Source of the DNA: Paulinella micropora
Lineage: Eukaryota > Cercozoa > Imbricatea > Euglyphida > Paulinellidae
DNA length: 64,000 nt
Assembly (NCBI GenBank): GCA_019918135.1
Contig: WBZZ01003020.1
Location: 115,001 to 179,000, forward strand
Direction: 5' to 3'
Shown here piece after piece: positions 42,188 to 52,018 of this stretch. A program made the translations under genes and the position numbers. Positions within the stretch are counted from its first letter, which is position 1; every line of letters begins with the position of its first letter. The notes beneath the pieces are model-generated. The model saw only the letters and a list, made by a program, of their open reading frames with translations. It searched no databases and was not told the DNA's origin.

Positions 42188-45100
42188 TCAGTGCCAAATG
42201 TAAGACCTTCGAGCTTTAATTCAGCGTATTCTTTTTCGCACTTTCTTGGCGCGCCCCCTCTCCCCTTTCCCTCTCCCGCTCTCCATTCTCAGATGGGGGC
42301 CAAAAGACAGATCGTGCTTTCTTCCTCCCTTGTCTCTTCCCGCTCCCTCTTCTAGTTATCAGTGCTAAGTGTAAGACTTTGTCGAGCTTTAATAAAACAA
42401 TTTTACACTTTCTTGGCGCGCCCCCCACTTCCTCTCCCGCCCTCTGTTCTCAGACGGGGGGGAGGGGGGAGGGAGGCAAAGACAGATTGTGCCCTCCCTC
42501 TCCCCTCCTTCTCTCTCCCTCTCTTAGTTCTCAGTGTCAAGATTAACGCTCTGTCAAGGATTTTTTATTGATATTTTGTACATTCTTAGCGCGCCCCCGC
42601 CCCTCCCCCTTGCCTCTCGCACTCAGTGTTTTCAGACGGGGAGGACTAAGACAATTTTTGCTCTGCCCCTCCCCTGCCTCTTCCCTATCCCTCTGTTAGT
42701 TCTCAGTGCCAAGTGCAAGACCGTCGAGCGTTAATTCAGCGTATTCTTTTTTGCACTTTCTTGGCGCCCCTCCCTTGCCCCTTCCCTCTCCCTCTCTTAG
42801 TTTTCAGTGCCAAGATTAAAGCTTTGTCAAGGTTGTTTTTTTATTAATTTTTTTAATACATTCTTAGCGCGCCCCCACCCCTCCCAATTCCCAGACGGGG
42901 GACTAAGACAATCCGTGCTTTCTTCTCCCCTGCCTCTTCCCTCTCCCTCTCCTAGTTCTCAGTGCCAAGTGTAAGACCGTCGAGCTTTAATAATAAAAAT
43001 TTCACGCTTTCTTGGCGCCCCCTGCCCCTTCCCTCTCCCGCTTTCTGTTCTCAGACCGGGGGGGGGCAAAGACAGATCGTGCTTTCCCCTTTTCTGCCCC
43101 TTCCCTCCCTCTCTTAGTTCTCATGTTAAGATTAAAACTTTTTCAAGGATTTTTTTCATTAATTTTTTTTTGTACATTCTTAGCGCGCTCCCCCCGCCCC
43201 TCCCACTCGCGCTCCCCGCTTCTCAGACTGAGCACTAAGACAATCCGTGCTTCCTCCTCCCCTGCCTCTTCCCTCTCCCTCTCCTAATTCTCAGTGCCAA
43301 GTGTAAGACCGTCGAGCCTTAATGAAAAATTCTTTTTAGCACTTTCCTGGCGCGCCCTCCCCCCCCCCCCCCCGCCCCATTTCCTCTCCCGCTCCCTGTT
43401 CTTTAGATGGGGGGGGGGGCGCCCCTTCTCCCCCTGGCGCCCCCCCCCCAAACCCTCTCTCTTTTACATCTGTCTTGTGCCTCCCCTCGACCTCCCCTCG
43501 ACCTCCCCTCGCCCCCCTGAGCCCGGGGGGCTCAAAGAGCAGGGGGCAGAACTGAAACAAAACTAAGAAGATGCCACAACCCATGCAGGGGCACCACCCT
43601 CATTTCTCGGGGCCGACTTTGCAGGGGAGGGGCGACCCCCCCCCCCCCCTGCCCCTTCCCTCTTCCTCTCCTAGTTCTCGGTGCCAAGTGTGAGACCGTC
43701 GAGCTTTAATAAAAAAAACTTTTTCGCACTTTCTTTGCGCGCCCGATTCTCCCGCTCCCGATTCTCAGACGGGGGACTAAGACAATCCGTGCTTCCTCCT
43801 CTCCTGCCTCTTCCCCTCTCCCTCTCCTAGTTCTCACTTCCAACAGTAAGACCGTCGAGCTTTAATAAAAAAAGTTCATTTTAGCAATTTCTTGGTGCGC
43901 CCTCCCTCTCCCTCCCCCTTTCCTCTCCCGCTCCCTGTTCTTAGAGGGGGGGGGGGGGGGACGCCCCCTTCTCTCTGGCGTCTCCCCACCCCTCTTTTGC
44001 CTTGTGCCTCCCCTCCCCTCTACTTTCCCCTCGCCCCCCTGAGCCCGGGGGGCTCAAATGGCAGGGGCAGAACTGAAACAAAACTAAGAAGATGCCGCAG
44101 AGCCCATGCCGGGCGCCCCCCCCCCCCTCCCTACATTTTTCCTCTTCCGCTCCCCGTTCTCAGCACGATCTGTCTTTGCCTCCCCCCCATCTGAGAACGG
44201 GGAGCGGGAGAGGGGGAGCGGGGGGGGGGGGGGGGGGGGGCGCGCCAAGAAAGTGCGAAAAAGAATTTTTTATTAAAGCTCAACAAAGTCTTACACTTGG
44301 CACTGAGAACTAGGAGAGGGAGAGAAAAGGGGCAGGGGAGGGGGGAAACATGATCTGTCTTTGCCTCCCATCCTCTCCCCCTTCCCTTCCCCTTCCCTCT
44401 CCCTCTCTTAGTTCTCAGTGCCGAGATTAAAACTTTGTCAGGGATTTTTTTAAATTTTTGTTCATCCCTAGCGTGCCACCCCCCCCCCCCTCCTTCCCTC
44501 TCCCTCTCTCTGTTGTCAGACGGGGAGGACTAAGACAATTCGTGCTCTCCCCCTCCCCTGCCTCTTCCCTATCCCTCTCTTAGTTCTCGGTTCCAAGATT
44601 AAAACTTTGTCAAGGATTTTTTTCATTAATTTTTTTTGTACATTCTTTGCGCGCCCCCCCCCGCCCCTCCCCCTTCGCACTCCCGCTACAGATTCTCAGA
44701 CGAAAGACTAAGACAATCCGTGCTTCCTCCTCCCGCTTCTTCCGTCTCCCTCTCCTAGTTTTCGGTGTCAAGTGTAAGACCGTCGAGCTTTAATAAACTT
44801 CTTTTTAGCAGTTTCTTGGCGCGCCCTCCCTCCCCCCTCCCCCTTTCCTCGCCCGCTCCCTGTTTTTAGACGCGGGGGGGAGGGGCGCCCCCTTCTCCCT
44901 GGCGCCCCCCATCCCTCTCTCCTTTAAATTTATCTTGTGCTTCCCCTCTACCCCCCCCTCGCCCCTTGAGCCCGGGGTGCTCAAAGAGCAGGGGGTAAAA
45001 CTGAAGCAAAACTAAGAAGATGCCACAGAGTCGATGCCGGGGCGCTCCCCCCTCCGCCCCCCCCCCCCATTTCTCGGGCCCGACTTTGCAGGGGAGGGGC

Positions 45101-46014
45101 GCCCCCCCCCCCCCCCCCCTCCCTGCCCTTTCCTCTCCCGCTCGCCGTTCTCAAAAGACGTCGCGACTTCCCCCTCTCCCCCACACACGACCGGTGCACA
45201 GCCCGTGCCGAAAAGCAGAAAAAGGCACATCTTGTAGATTTGTTTTTTTGGATCTTTTTAAATCAGAATAATTAATCGAATCTCTTTGCAAATTTCCTCT
45301 CAGGTCGCAAAAAATAACACCTACTAATCATTGCGGTTCTGAGCACCCAAGAAAAAGCTACAAAAGGCTGGCTAGGCCCAAGCGGGACAAGCCAGTCGGC
45401 ACAGTGCCTTGATAGAAAGCAATTCCTGGTTCCATACCTGAACTTTGGTGGCCCACAGCTTTTTTTTATCTACCGGATGATTGCTGCCAGAGTTTCGTTG
45501 CGGGACCCAGATCTCGCCGCGCTGGCGGCAGCGCGACATCATCGCGGTATACACGATCTTGCCCAGGTGGTAGTTTTGCGGGCAGAACGGGGTGGGTGAC
45601 AGCACCAAGTAGACTGTGTCAAACTCATTGCCCTGCACGCACGTGTCGGTCTGCACGAGCGCCAGGCGCAGTCCATCTTCGCCGTGCTGGCTTTTGCTGT
45701 AAAAGAAGGCCAAGCGGGGTTTTATTCCGGCATCGTCTTCTACTGCCCACTCCTCGCCGACCCACAGAAGCAAAGACGCGCCACGCCCAGCAACAACCCT
45801 TGTCCGCAATGCCTATGAGCGAGGTACATTCTTAGCGCGCCCCCCGCCCCTCCCCTTCCCACTCCCGCTCCACATTCTCAGACGGGGTACTAGTAAGATA
45901 ATTCGTGCTTCCTCCTCCCCTGCCTCTTTCCTCTCCCGCTCCTAGTTTTCAGTGCCAAGTATAAGACAGTCGAGCTTTAAAAAAAAAATCTTTTTCGCAC
46001 TTTCTTGGCGCGCC
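42188..46014 (+). repeat. Forward half of the array: A and B unit cores
   Basis: A cores start near 42188, 42359, 42704, 42957, 43289, 43677, 43834, 44761 and 45948. B cores start near 42532, 42804, 43121, 44414 and 44586. A partial B right end lies at 45823-45841. One reversed A core lies at 44240-44310. In 42.3-43.3 kb A and B alternate strictly. Confidence 0.85.
45372..45809 (-). pseudogene. SF1 helicase C-terminal segment inside the array
   Basis: The minus-strand product holds helicase motif V (CVQGNEFDTVYLV) and motif VI (IVYTAMMSRCRQRGEIWV) in the spacing of RecD/Pif1/UL5-type SF1 helicases. About 145 residues, ending CPAWA. Array repeats begin directly upstream of it. The SF1 family drives 5'-3' DNA unwinding, and herpesviral UL5 and Pif1-like viral enzymes act in replication. 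Which SF1 branch it belongs to cannot be decided from this piece. Confidence 0.65.
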
Positions 46015-46842
46015 CTCCCCCCCCCCCCCTCCCCCTTTCTTCTCCCGTTCCCTGTTCTAACAAGGGGGGGGGGCGCCCCCTTCTTCCTGGCGCCCCCTCC
46101 CCCTCTCTCCTTTAAATTTGTCTTGTGCCTCCCTCCCCACTCCCCCCTCCCCCTGAGCCGGGGGGCTCAAAGAGCAGGGGGCAGAACCGAAAAAAAACTA
46201 AGAAGATGCCACCGAGCTCATGACCGAGCACCTCCCCCTCCCCCCATTTTTTCGGGCCCGGATTTGCAGGGGAGGGGCACCCCCCCCCCCTTTCTGTATC
46301 AAAATATCCTTTCTGCCACCCTCCCCTCTCCTCTCCCCTGAGCCCAGGGGCTCAAGGAGCAGGAGAAGGAGGAGGGGAAGTGCACAGAAGCTACAAAAAA
46401 AATAAATACATGAAACGTCTCCACTAAGCCCCCCCCCCCCCAGAGAGAGGCGGGGAGACGCCAGAGAGAAGGGGGTGCCCACCCCCTTCTAAGAACAGGG
46501 AGCGGGAGAGAAAAGGGGAAGGAAGAGGGAGGGCGCACCAAAAAATTGCTAAAATGAATTTTTTATTAAAGCTCGACAGTCTTACATTTGGCACTGAGAA
46601 GTAGGAGAGGGAGAGGGAAGAGGCAGGGGAGGAGGAAGCACGGATTGTCTTAGTCCCCCGTCTGAGAATCGGGAGCGGGAGTGGGAAGGGGGAGGGGCGG
46701 GGCAGTGCGCTAAAGAATGTACAAAAAAAATTAATAAAAAAATCCTTGACAAAGTTTTAATCTTGGCACTGAGAACTAAGAGAGCGAGAGGGGAGAGGGA
46801 AAGTTTAAACACGATCTGTCTTTGCCTCCCATCTTTTGTTCA

Positions 46843-47576
46843 CTATTTTTCCTGTTTTTTGAGTAGCACAGTGCCCACCACCCAGCTCGGCGCGCCGTTG
46901 GCGAAACAGACGTACATTCCTGTTTGTCTGTCTTGTAGTATCTTTACTGCTCGTGGCTCATCTTCTTCATTATTGCAGATTATCACCCAGACCAGCTTCA
47001 CACTACCATCAGGCGAAATTTCGTAGCGATCTCTGTGTAAACATGAGTATGGTAGGTAAGTACCATACCAGCCTGACAATTTTCTTTCGCTGGTGGTGTA
47101 AGTTGATTCAAAAAACAAGTTTGCAGACTTGGGCCTCGGGCAGAGACGATACACCCACAACTGGCTAGGGCGGACTGCCGGCGGTAAAACTAAGAGATTG
47201 CTGCTTACTTCGAGAACACGTTTGTTCGCAATCGTGGCGCGCGATACTGTCGTCACCATGCCGGGCCCTTTGCCATAAAGCGTTCCTTGCAAGTGACACA
47301 TCCCTCCGTTTGATGGGCGGGAGCACAGTACCGCATCGCCGTCGACACCGGCAGGATACGCTCCCAAACCTGGAGGAGGCCGGATTGTGCCCTCGCCACT
47401 CTGCGCATTCGGATATTGATTCCGCCAGGACTCGAAGGCCGCGCTCTGGCTCGTCCAGCCAAAGCGCTCAAATATTTTTGCGTCCAGTACATAGACTTCA
47501 ACCGCCGCTCGCTCCTGCAGGGCGCGCAGGCGCGCTACCTCCAGACGCAGTTCGGCCAGCTCCTGTCAAAAACAGG
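46843..47576 (-). CDS. Unrecognised protein with N-terminal coiled coil
   Basis: The minus strand is open for about 240 residues and begins just after CTGTTTTTGACAG, which resembles a splice acceptor. It opens with a heptad stretch (ELAELRLEVARLRALQERAA). A folded domain of about 170 residues with Cys, Trp and Tyr follows (SGWYGTYLPYSCLHRDRYEI, then MYVCFANGAPSWVVGTVLL). No ATG opens this frame, so a 5' exon is likely. Flanked on both sides by array repeats. No family recognised. Confidence 0.45.
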
Positions 47577-47770
47577 CAATAAGAGAAAAGTCTTTTGTCT
47601 GTTTTTTATCGTTTCTTCGCGAAATGTACCCGCGCCTCGCCCTCACGTGTCTGTGGGCGCAAAGTCACGCGGAGACCAGCCCAGACAAAGACGAACCCTT
47701 TAGCTGGCTCCTTGCAAGGCCGCAACCGCAGTGCCTCGCCGTTGCCTAATTCACAACCATACTGTCTTCG

Positions 47771-47773
<3 letters not shown>

Positions 47774-47834
<61 letters not shown>
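47774..47834. repeat. T61 homopolymer
   Basis: Sixty-one consecutive T, read as A61 on the minus strand. It lies between two minus-strand genes. Length is probably polymorphic or imprecise. The long Lys-only frame through it is not a protein. Confidence 0.95.
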
Positions 47835-47837
<3 letters not shown>

Positions 47838-47874
47838 AAGCTGCCTGCTGGAGATAGCATTAAAAAAAAAAGCA

Positions 47875-48151
47875 GGGACGTCCAGAGGAGACCCGAGCTC
47901 AACGAAACGACCGCGGCGCGCAACTTGTCTTTGTCCACGTCGCCCTCAGCTCGAATGATGCCCTGCCAATGGGCCTGCGCGCCGGGCTCGGTGCTGCCGG
48001 TACGAGCGCCGCATTTTCGGGTCTTCGCTTCAACCTCTAAACAGCGGCCTGCCTCGCGCAGGCTTAGATGAAAAAAGCCGTCTGCGCCATGCTGTGACGC
48101 AGTTAGCGTCAGCGAGGCGGCACTGTCGCTCTCCTTGGCACTCGCTGCCAT
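47875..48151 (-). CDS. Unrecognised small protein or first exon
   Basis: ATG at 48151 (MAASAKESDSAASLTLTASQ). About 90 residues of plausible coding sequence (FFHLSLREAGRCLEVEAKTR) before the homopolymer region. It might be the 5' exon of the gene at 46,843-47,576, since that gene lacks its own start. Not recognised. Confidence 0.35.
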
Positions 48152-48384
48152 TTACAAATGTTCGTAGTGTAAGAGGCCACTCTGTTTTCGCGCGTACCCC
48201 CCATCGTCAAACTCTCGCCCCTTTTTTTCCCCCTCTCATCTTTCCCCTTCCCCAACTAGAAAAAATGGGAAGAGGAAGGGAGGAGGAAGCACGGGTTGTG
48301 TCTGAGAATCGGGAGCGGGAGTGGGAAGGGGGGGGGGGCGGTGGGCGCGCTAAGAATGTACACAAAAATTAATGAAAAAAATCA

Positions 48385-48880
48385 TCGACAAAGACGAAGA
48401 CGAAGACGAAGATGAAGACAGAGTAGGCGAATCCTCATCCGTTGGGTATTCCATCTCTATTGCATCATCCAGATTCTTCATCATCTTGTATTTGAACTCC
48501 ATCCATCTTGATTGAACACTTGATCCACAGTTTTGGGTCCCCGTTTCAACCAATACTTCTTGATTGCTTCCAAGTAAGTTCGGCCTTCCAACTTCATCTG
48601 AATTTCTTGATTGAATCCCAGAGGCAGTAAGCTGTCAGATGCAGCTCGTTTCAGGTTCACTTGTAAAGCCTTCATAGACCATTTTAGGTCGTTGAAAATT
48701 TGTTGCACTGCCTCTTTCCTTACCTTCGCGTCGATATGCTCGTTCAAAATGTTGTGCTCTCCTTTGAATCCGTCAGTCAAGAACGCCCACGGGTTCCCCA
48801 TCCTTGTAACCTTGTTCAGTTTGTCGAACAACTTATCCTTTTCCATTTTTGTAGGAGCTTTCTGACACTCGTCGTCAAAG
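48385..48880 (-). mobile_element. Foreign insertion splitting a B repeat unit
   Basis: A reverse B core is recognisable on both sides: GCGCGCTAAGAATGTACA..ATTAATGAAAAAAATC before about 48,385, and GTCAAAGTTTTAATCTTGGC from about 48,880. The intervening 490 bp is of lower GC and lacks array motifs. It carries one minus-strand gene and a (GAC/GAA)n run. ACAAAG on the left and TCAAAG on the right of the junctions could be a degenerate target duplication. Confidence 0.6.
48481..48846 (-). CDS. Unrecognised protein carried by the insertion
   Basis: ATG at 48846 (MEKDKLFDKLNKVTRMGNPW), 121 residues, helical and basic (DLKWSMKALQVNLKRAASDS). An overlapping frame continues with KNLDDAIEMEYPTDEDSP and a Ser run and may be the real C-terminus. 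Codon use differs from the GC-rich virus genes around it and looks more host-like. No family recognised. Confidence 0.45.
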   Translation of the reverse strand: MEKDKLFDKLNKVTRMGNPWAFLTDGFKGEHNILNEHIDAKVRKEAVQQIFNDLKWSMKALQVNLKRAASDSLLPLGFNQEIQMKLEGRTYLEAIKKYWLKRGPKTVDQVFNQDGWSSNTR

Positions 48881-50599
48881 TTTTAATCTTGGCACTGAGA
48901 ACTAAGAGAGGAAGATGGAAGGGGAAGGGGAGGGGGAAAGCACTGTCTGTCTTTGCACCCCATATGAAAACGGGGAGCGGGAGAGGGAAGGGGCAGGGGG
49001 GGAGGCGCCAAGAAAGTGCAACAATTTTTTTTTTATTAAAGCTCGACGGTCTTACACTTGGCACTGAGAACTAAGAGAGGGAGAGGGAAGGGGCAGGGGC
49101 GCCAAGAATGTACGATTTTTTTTATTAAAGCTCGACAACGTTCTACACTCGGCACTGAGAAATAGGTGAGGGAGAGGGAAGGGGGAGGGGAGGGGGAAAG
49201 GCACGACCCTGTGCTTAGCTCCCTGTCTGAGAATTTGGACAGAGAGGGGGAAAGGGGGGGGGGGGCTTAGTGGAGGCGTTTCACGTATTTATTTTTTTGT
49301 AGCTTCTGCGCCCTTCCCCTCCCCCGCTCCTTGAGCCCCCTGGACTCAGGGAAGGGAGAGGGGAGGGCGGCAGAAAGGATTTTCTGATACGGAGAGGGGG
49401 AGGGGCGCCAAAGGAGGCGCCAAGGGGGGGGGGGGGGGGCTCCCCTGCAAATCCGGGCCCGACAAATGGGTGGGGGGGGGGGGGGGGAGGTGCTCGGGCA
49501 TGAGCTCGGTGGCATCTTCTTAGTTTTTTTTTCAGTTCTGCCCCCCTGTGCTTTGAGCCCCCCGGGCTCAGGGGGGGGGGGAGTAGAGGGGAGGGGAGGC
49601 ACAAGACAAATTTAAAGGAGAGGGGGGGGGGGGGGCGCCAGGGAGAACGGGGCGCCCCCACCCTTCTAAGAACAGGGAGCGGGACAGAAAGGGGAAAGAG
49701 GGCGCACCAAAAAAGTGCGAAAAAGAGTTTTTTTCATTAAAGCTCGACGGTCTTACACTTGGCATCAAGAACTAGGGGAGGGAGAGGGAAGAAGCATGGG
49801 TCCAGAGAGTGGGGCGCCAAGAAAGTGTAAAAAAAATTTTTTTTAAATTAAAACTCGACAAAGTCTTACACTTAGCACTCAGAACTAGGAGTGGCAGGGG
49901 AGGGCGAGAGCACGCATTGGCTTAGTCCCTCCCCCCCATGTGAGAACAGGGAGCGGGAGAGGGAAGGGGCGCCAAGAAAGTGCGAAAAAGATTTTGTTTA
50001 TTAAAGCTAGACAAAGTTTTAATCTTGGCACTTAGAACTAGGAGAGGGAGAGGGAAGGGGAAGAGGAGGAGCAAGCACGATCTGCGTGTGCCCTCCCCGT
50101 CTGAGAACAGGATAGCAATTTCTTTGCGCGCCCCCCTCCCCCCTCCCCTGCCCCTTCCCTTTCACACTCCCTGTTCTCAGACGGGGGGGGGGGGGGGGGG
50201 CAAAAGGCAGATCGTGCTTTCCCCCTCCCCTGTCCCTTCTCTCTCCCTCTCTTAGTTCTCAGTGCCAAGATTAAAACTTTGTCAAGGATATTTTTATTAT
50301 TAATTTTTTTACATTCTTAGCGCGCCCCCGCCCCTCCCCCTTCCCACTCCCGCTCCCGATTCTCGGATGGGGGACTAAGACAATCCGTGCTTTCCCCTCC
50401 CCCTCCATTTCCCCCTCCCTCTCCTAGTTCGCAGTGCCAAGTGTAAGAACGTCGAGCTTTAATAAAAAAAATCGTTTTCACACTTTCATGGCGCCCCCCC
50501 CCCCCCCCCCCCCCCCTCTCCCACTACCCCTTTCCTCTCCCGCTCCCCGCGATAACGCGCACGGTGGCGCTGGCGGCCTGCAGTTGGATCTGCCACAGG

Positions 50600-51237
50600 T
50601 TAGTGCTCTGAGGTCTGGCGCAGCCGCGCGAGCATCCGCAGGGTGCGCGTGCGGCCCGGCCCGCCGTTCTCGTAAGACCTGAGCTCTTCTTTTTCTTCTT
50701 CTTGTTTTCCCCCTTCGCCCATTTGTGTGTGTAGCAGGGCCCGCAGCCGCTGGAGGGTGAGGGGCCCCCGCTTGCTACACGTGCGGCACAGAGCGCAGTC
50801 GCAGTCCGAGTCGATCGGGTCCGAGATCAGGGCGCAGAGCCGAACCCCACTCCGCCGGCCGAACATGGCGGTGGCGGTTTCGGCGAGCAGCGTACGGTTC
50901 CTCCTGAGGCTGCCCTTCCCGCACAGCTGTTCGTAGAAGGTCTGGCGCTTCCACAGGCCCAGGTTCAGCCCGACGGCCGCACAGCCGAACCCGCTGCGGG
51001 TCCCGAACGAGAGCACCGACAGGCCCTCTCCGTGGGGCCTGGACTCGAAGCCGCGCTGTGTAAACAACCGGACGCGGCGCGATTGTTGTTCTCCGTGCAG
51101 ACGGTGCCCGCCGTATTTCGCCTGAACACGCGGCAGCTCATGCAACTGCACTCCGCCGCCGCCACCGCCTGCAGCCCGGGTTGTTTCGAGAAACAAGGGG
51201 CCCTGCGTTCCAGGGCACAGATCAGGCACGTGCACAA
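50600..51237 (-). pseudogene. Cys-rich protein divergent from ssDNA-binding gene A
   Basis: Minus-strand coding-like text begins MCTCLICALERRAPCF at 51237. It continues with Cys pairs (ECSCMSC) and ends in a basic region with CDCALCRTCSKRG near 50,770-50,800, suggesting two zinc-binding clusters. Only about 10 bp separate its start from that of the plus-strand ssDNA-binding gene. Broken, about one interruption. Possibly a late or early transcription factor, but no family was recognised. Confidence 0.4.
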
Positions 51238-51247
51238 AAACGGGATG

Positions 51248-51998
51248 ATGTCTGTTCAATTGATCAAGGGCGGAGGCACAGGCGGCAAGCAGCTGGCGGT
51301 CAAGTTCAACCCGGCCGAGGACTTGGAGAAGATCAAGCTGCAAGGCGAACCTCGGGCCGCGTATGGCTCGATTTTTGCCAACGTCGTGTACGACGGGAAG
51401 GCCCTGACCATGTTGTTGCCACCGCTGGTCGTAGCTTGGGACCAGTCGAGCTTCCAGGACTCCCAGAAGACAACGATCGACCTGAGTTTCCGCGAGGCCA
51501 CGACCCATTCGACCGTGCTGGAGGCCTACCAGGCCATCAGGGCCATCGACGAGAGGATGTGCGAGCTGGTCGTGCAGGCTAGATCCAAGCTGTTGCCCAC
51601 CGTAAAACAAAGCGGCCCCCTGGCGAAAACAGACCACGAAATCAAGTCCTACTACCAGGCCTGTACCCGTCCTCGCACCAGCGCCAAGAGCGACAGGTCA
51701 TGGCCCGCGCGCCTGAGCTGCACGCTGACGGGCGCCAAGATCCTGGGCGGAGAGGGAAACAACCAAGCCATTGCCAAGGGTGACGTAGTTCGCTGCCTGG
51801 CTGGTCCAAGTGACAACGCTATGTTCGCGCCAGGAGAAAGTCTCGCTCGGCCTCAAGATCATCCAACTGCGAAAGATTACGGACGGCCTGCCCTACCCGG
51901 ACATCAGCCTCACCGAAGAAGAGGCATTTGGCGTGTCGCTCAAGGAAGACTCAGGAGCAGACTCAAGCACGATGCAAATCGAAGAGGAGTTTGTTTAA
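51248..51998 (+). pseudogene. ssDNA-binding protein-like, copy A
   Basis: The start at 51248 (MSVQLIKGGG) is chosen by comparison with copy B at 61,646-62,382. Shared features are PR(A/S)AYGSIF followed by an (A/M)(W)-D hydrophobic block, an AxRTxx/CTRxRTS segment, a KGDVV(R/K)C strand, and a C-terminal AFGVSL before an acidic tail. An OB-fold with a GDVV..vqvL strand and an acidic tail is the plan of replication ssDNA-binding proteins such as T7 gp2.5 and of several giant-virus proteins. The family call is inferred from that plan and from the link with ribonucleotide reductase and helicase. Broken, about one interruption. Confidence 0.5.
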
Positions 51999-52002
51999 TT
52001 AA
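51993..52002. terminator. GTTTAATTAA at convergent gene ends, copy A
   Basis: It contains the stop codon of the ssDNA-binding gene. The reductase gene ends 17 bp further on. The identical 10-mer sits in the same place in copy B. Confidence 0.6.
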
Positions 52003-52018
52003 TTAAAATTGTACAGCA

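Larger units (their letters stand above)
41979..49570. repeat. Recurring 16-17 bp palindrome TGAGCCC..GGGCTCA
   Basis: Eight copies: 41979-41995, 43518-43534, 44040-44056, 44967-44983, 46154-46169, 46339-46354, 49332-49348 and 49554-49570. Arms are TGAGCC or TGAGCCC with a C/G-rich centre. Changes in one arm are seldom matched in the other. Most copies lie 20-30 bp from an AACTGAAACAAAACTAAGAA phrase or its complement. Confidence 0.85.
46532..50037 (-). repeat. Reverse half of the array
   Basis: Reverse-oriented A cores end near 46599, 49070, 49771 and 49885. A reverse B core lies at 46706-46777, and another reverse B is split by the insertion at 48,385-48,880. Units at 49098-49161 and 49967-50037 combine A and B features, suggesting exchange between types. 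Forward units resume at 50113 (partial), 50258 (B) and 50430 (A). Confidence 0.82.
41824..50540. repeat. 8.7 kb array of AT-core repeat units (types A, B and C)
   Basis: About 27 whole or partial units of 150-190 bp. Type A runs GTGCCAAGTGTAAGACCGTC, GAGCTTTAATAAAAAA, then TCGCACTTTCTTGGCGCGCC. Type B runs GTGCCAAGATTAAAACTTTG, TCAAGG, a T/A-rich core with ATTAAT, then GTACATTCTTAGCGCGCC. Both have GCCAAG..CTTGGC or CTTAGC arms around an AT core. A pyrimidine-rich spacer with CTCAGACGGGGGACTAAGAC separates units. Type C stretches carry a palindrome and AACTGAAACAAAACTAAGAA. Units point forward at 42.2-46.0 kb (one reversed at 44,240), backward at 46.5-50.0 kb, then forward to 50.5 kb. Resembles virus homologous-region arrays used as origins or enhancers. 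Confidence 0.88.

Noticed and set aside
47606-48151. A protein reading straight through the T61 tract as poly-Lys
   Set aside because: Translation across a 61-base homopolymer is not credible. Only the first 90 or so codons were kept as tentative.
41824-50540. CRISPR-like array
   Set aside because: Units are imperfect, alternate between two types, occur in both orientations, and lack uniform spacers and cas genes.
50600-51637. 345-codon minus-strand frame opposite ssDNA-binding gene A
   Set aside because: Beyond 51,237 it is the antisense shadow of the plus-strand gene, which has a homologue at 61,646-62,382. Only the part below 51,237 was kept as possible coding sequence.
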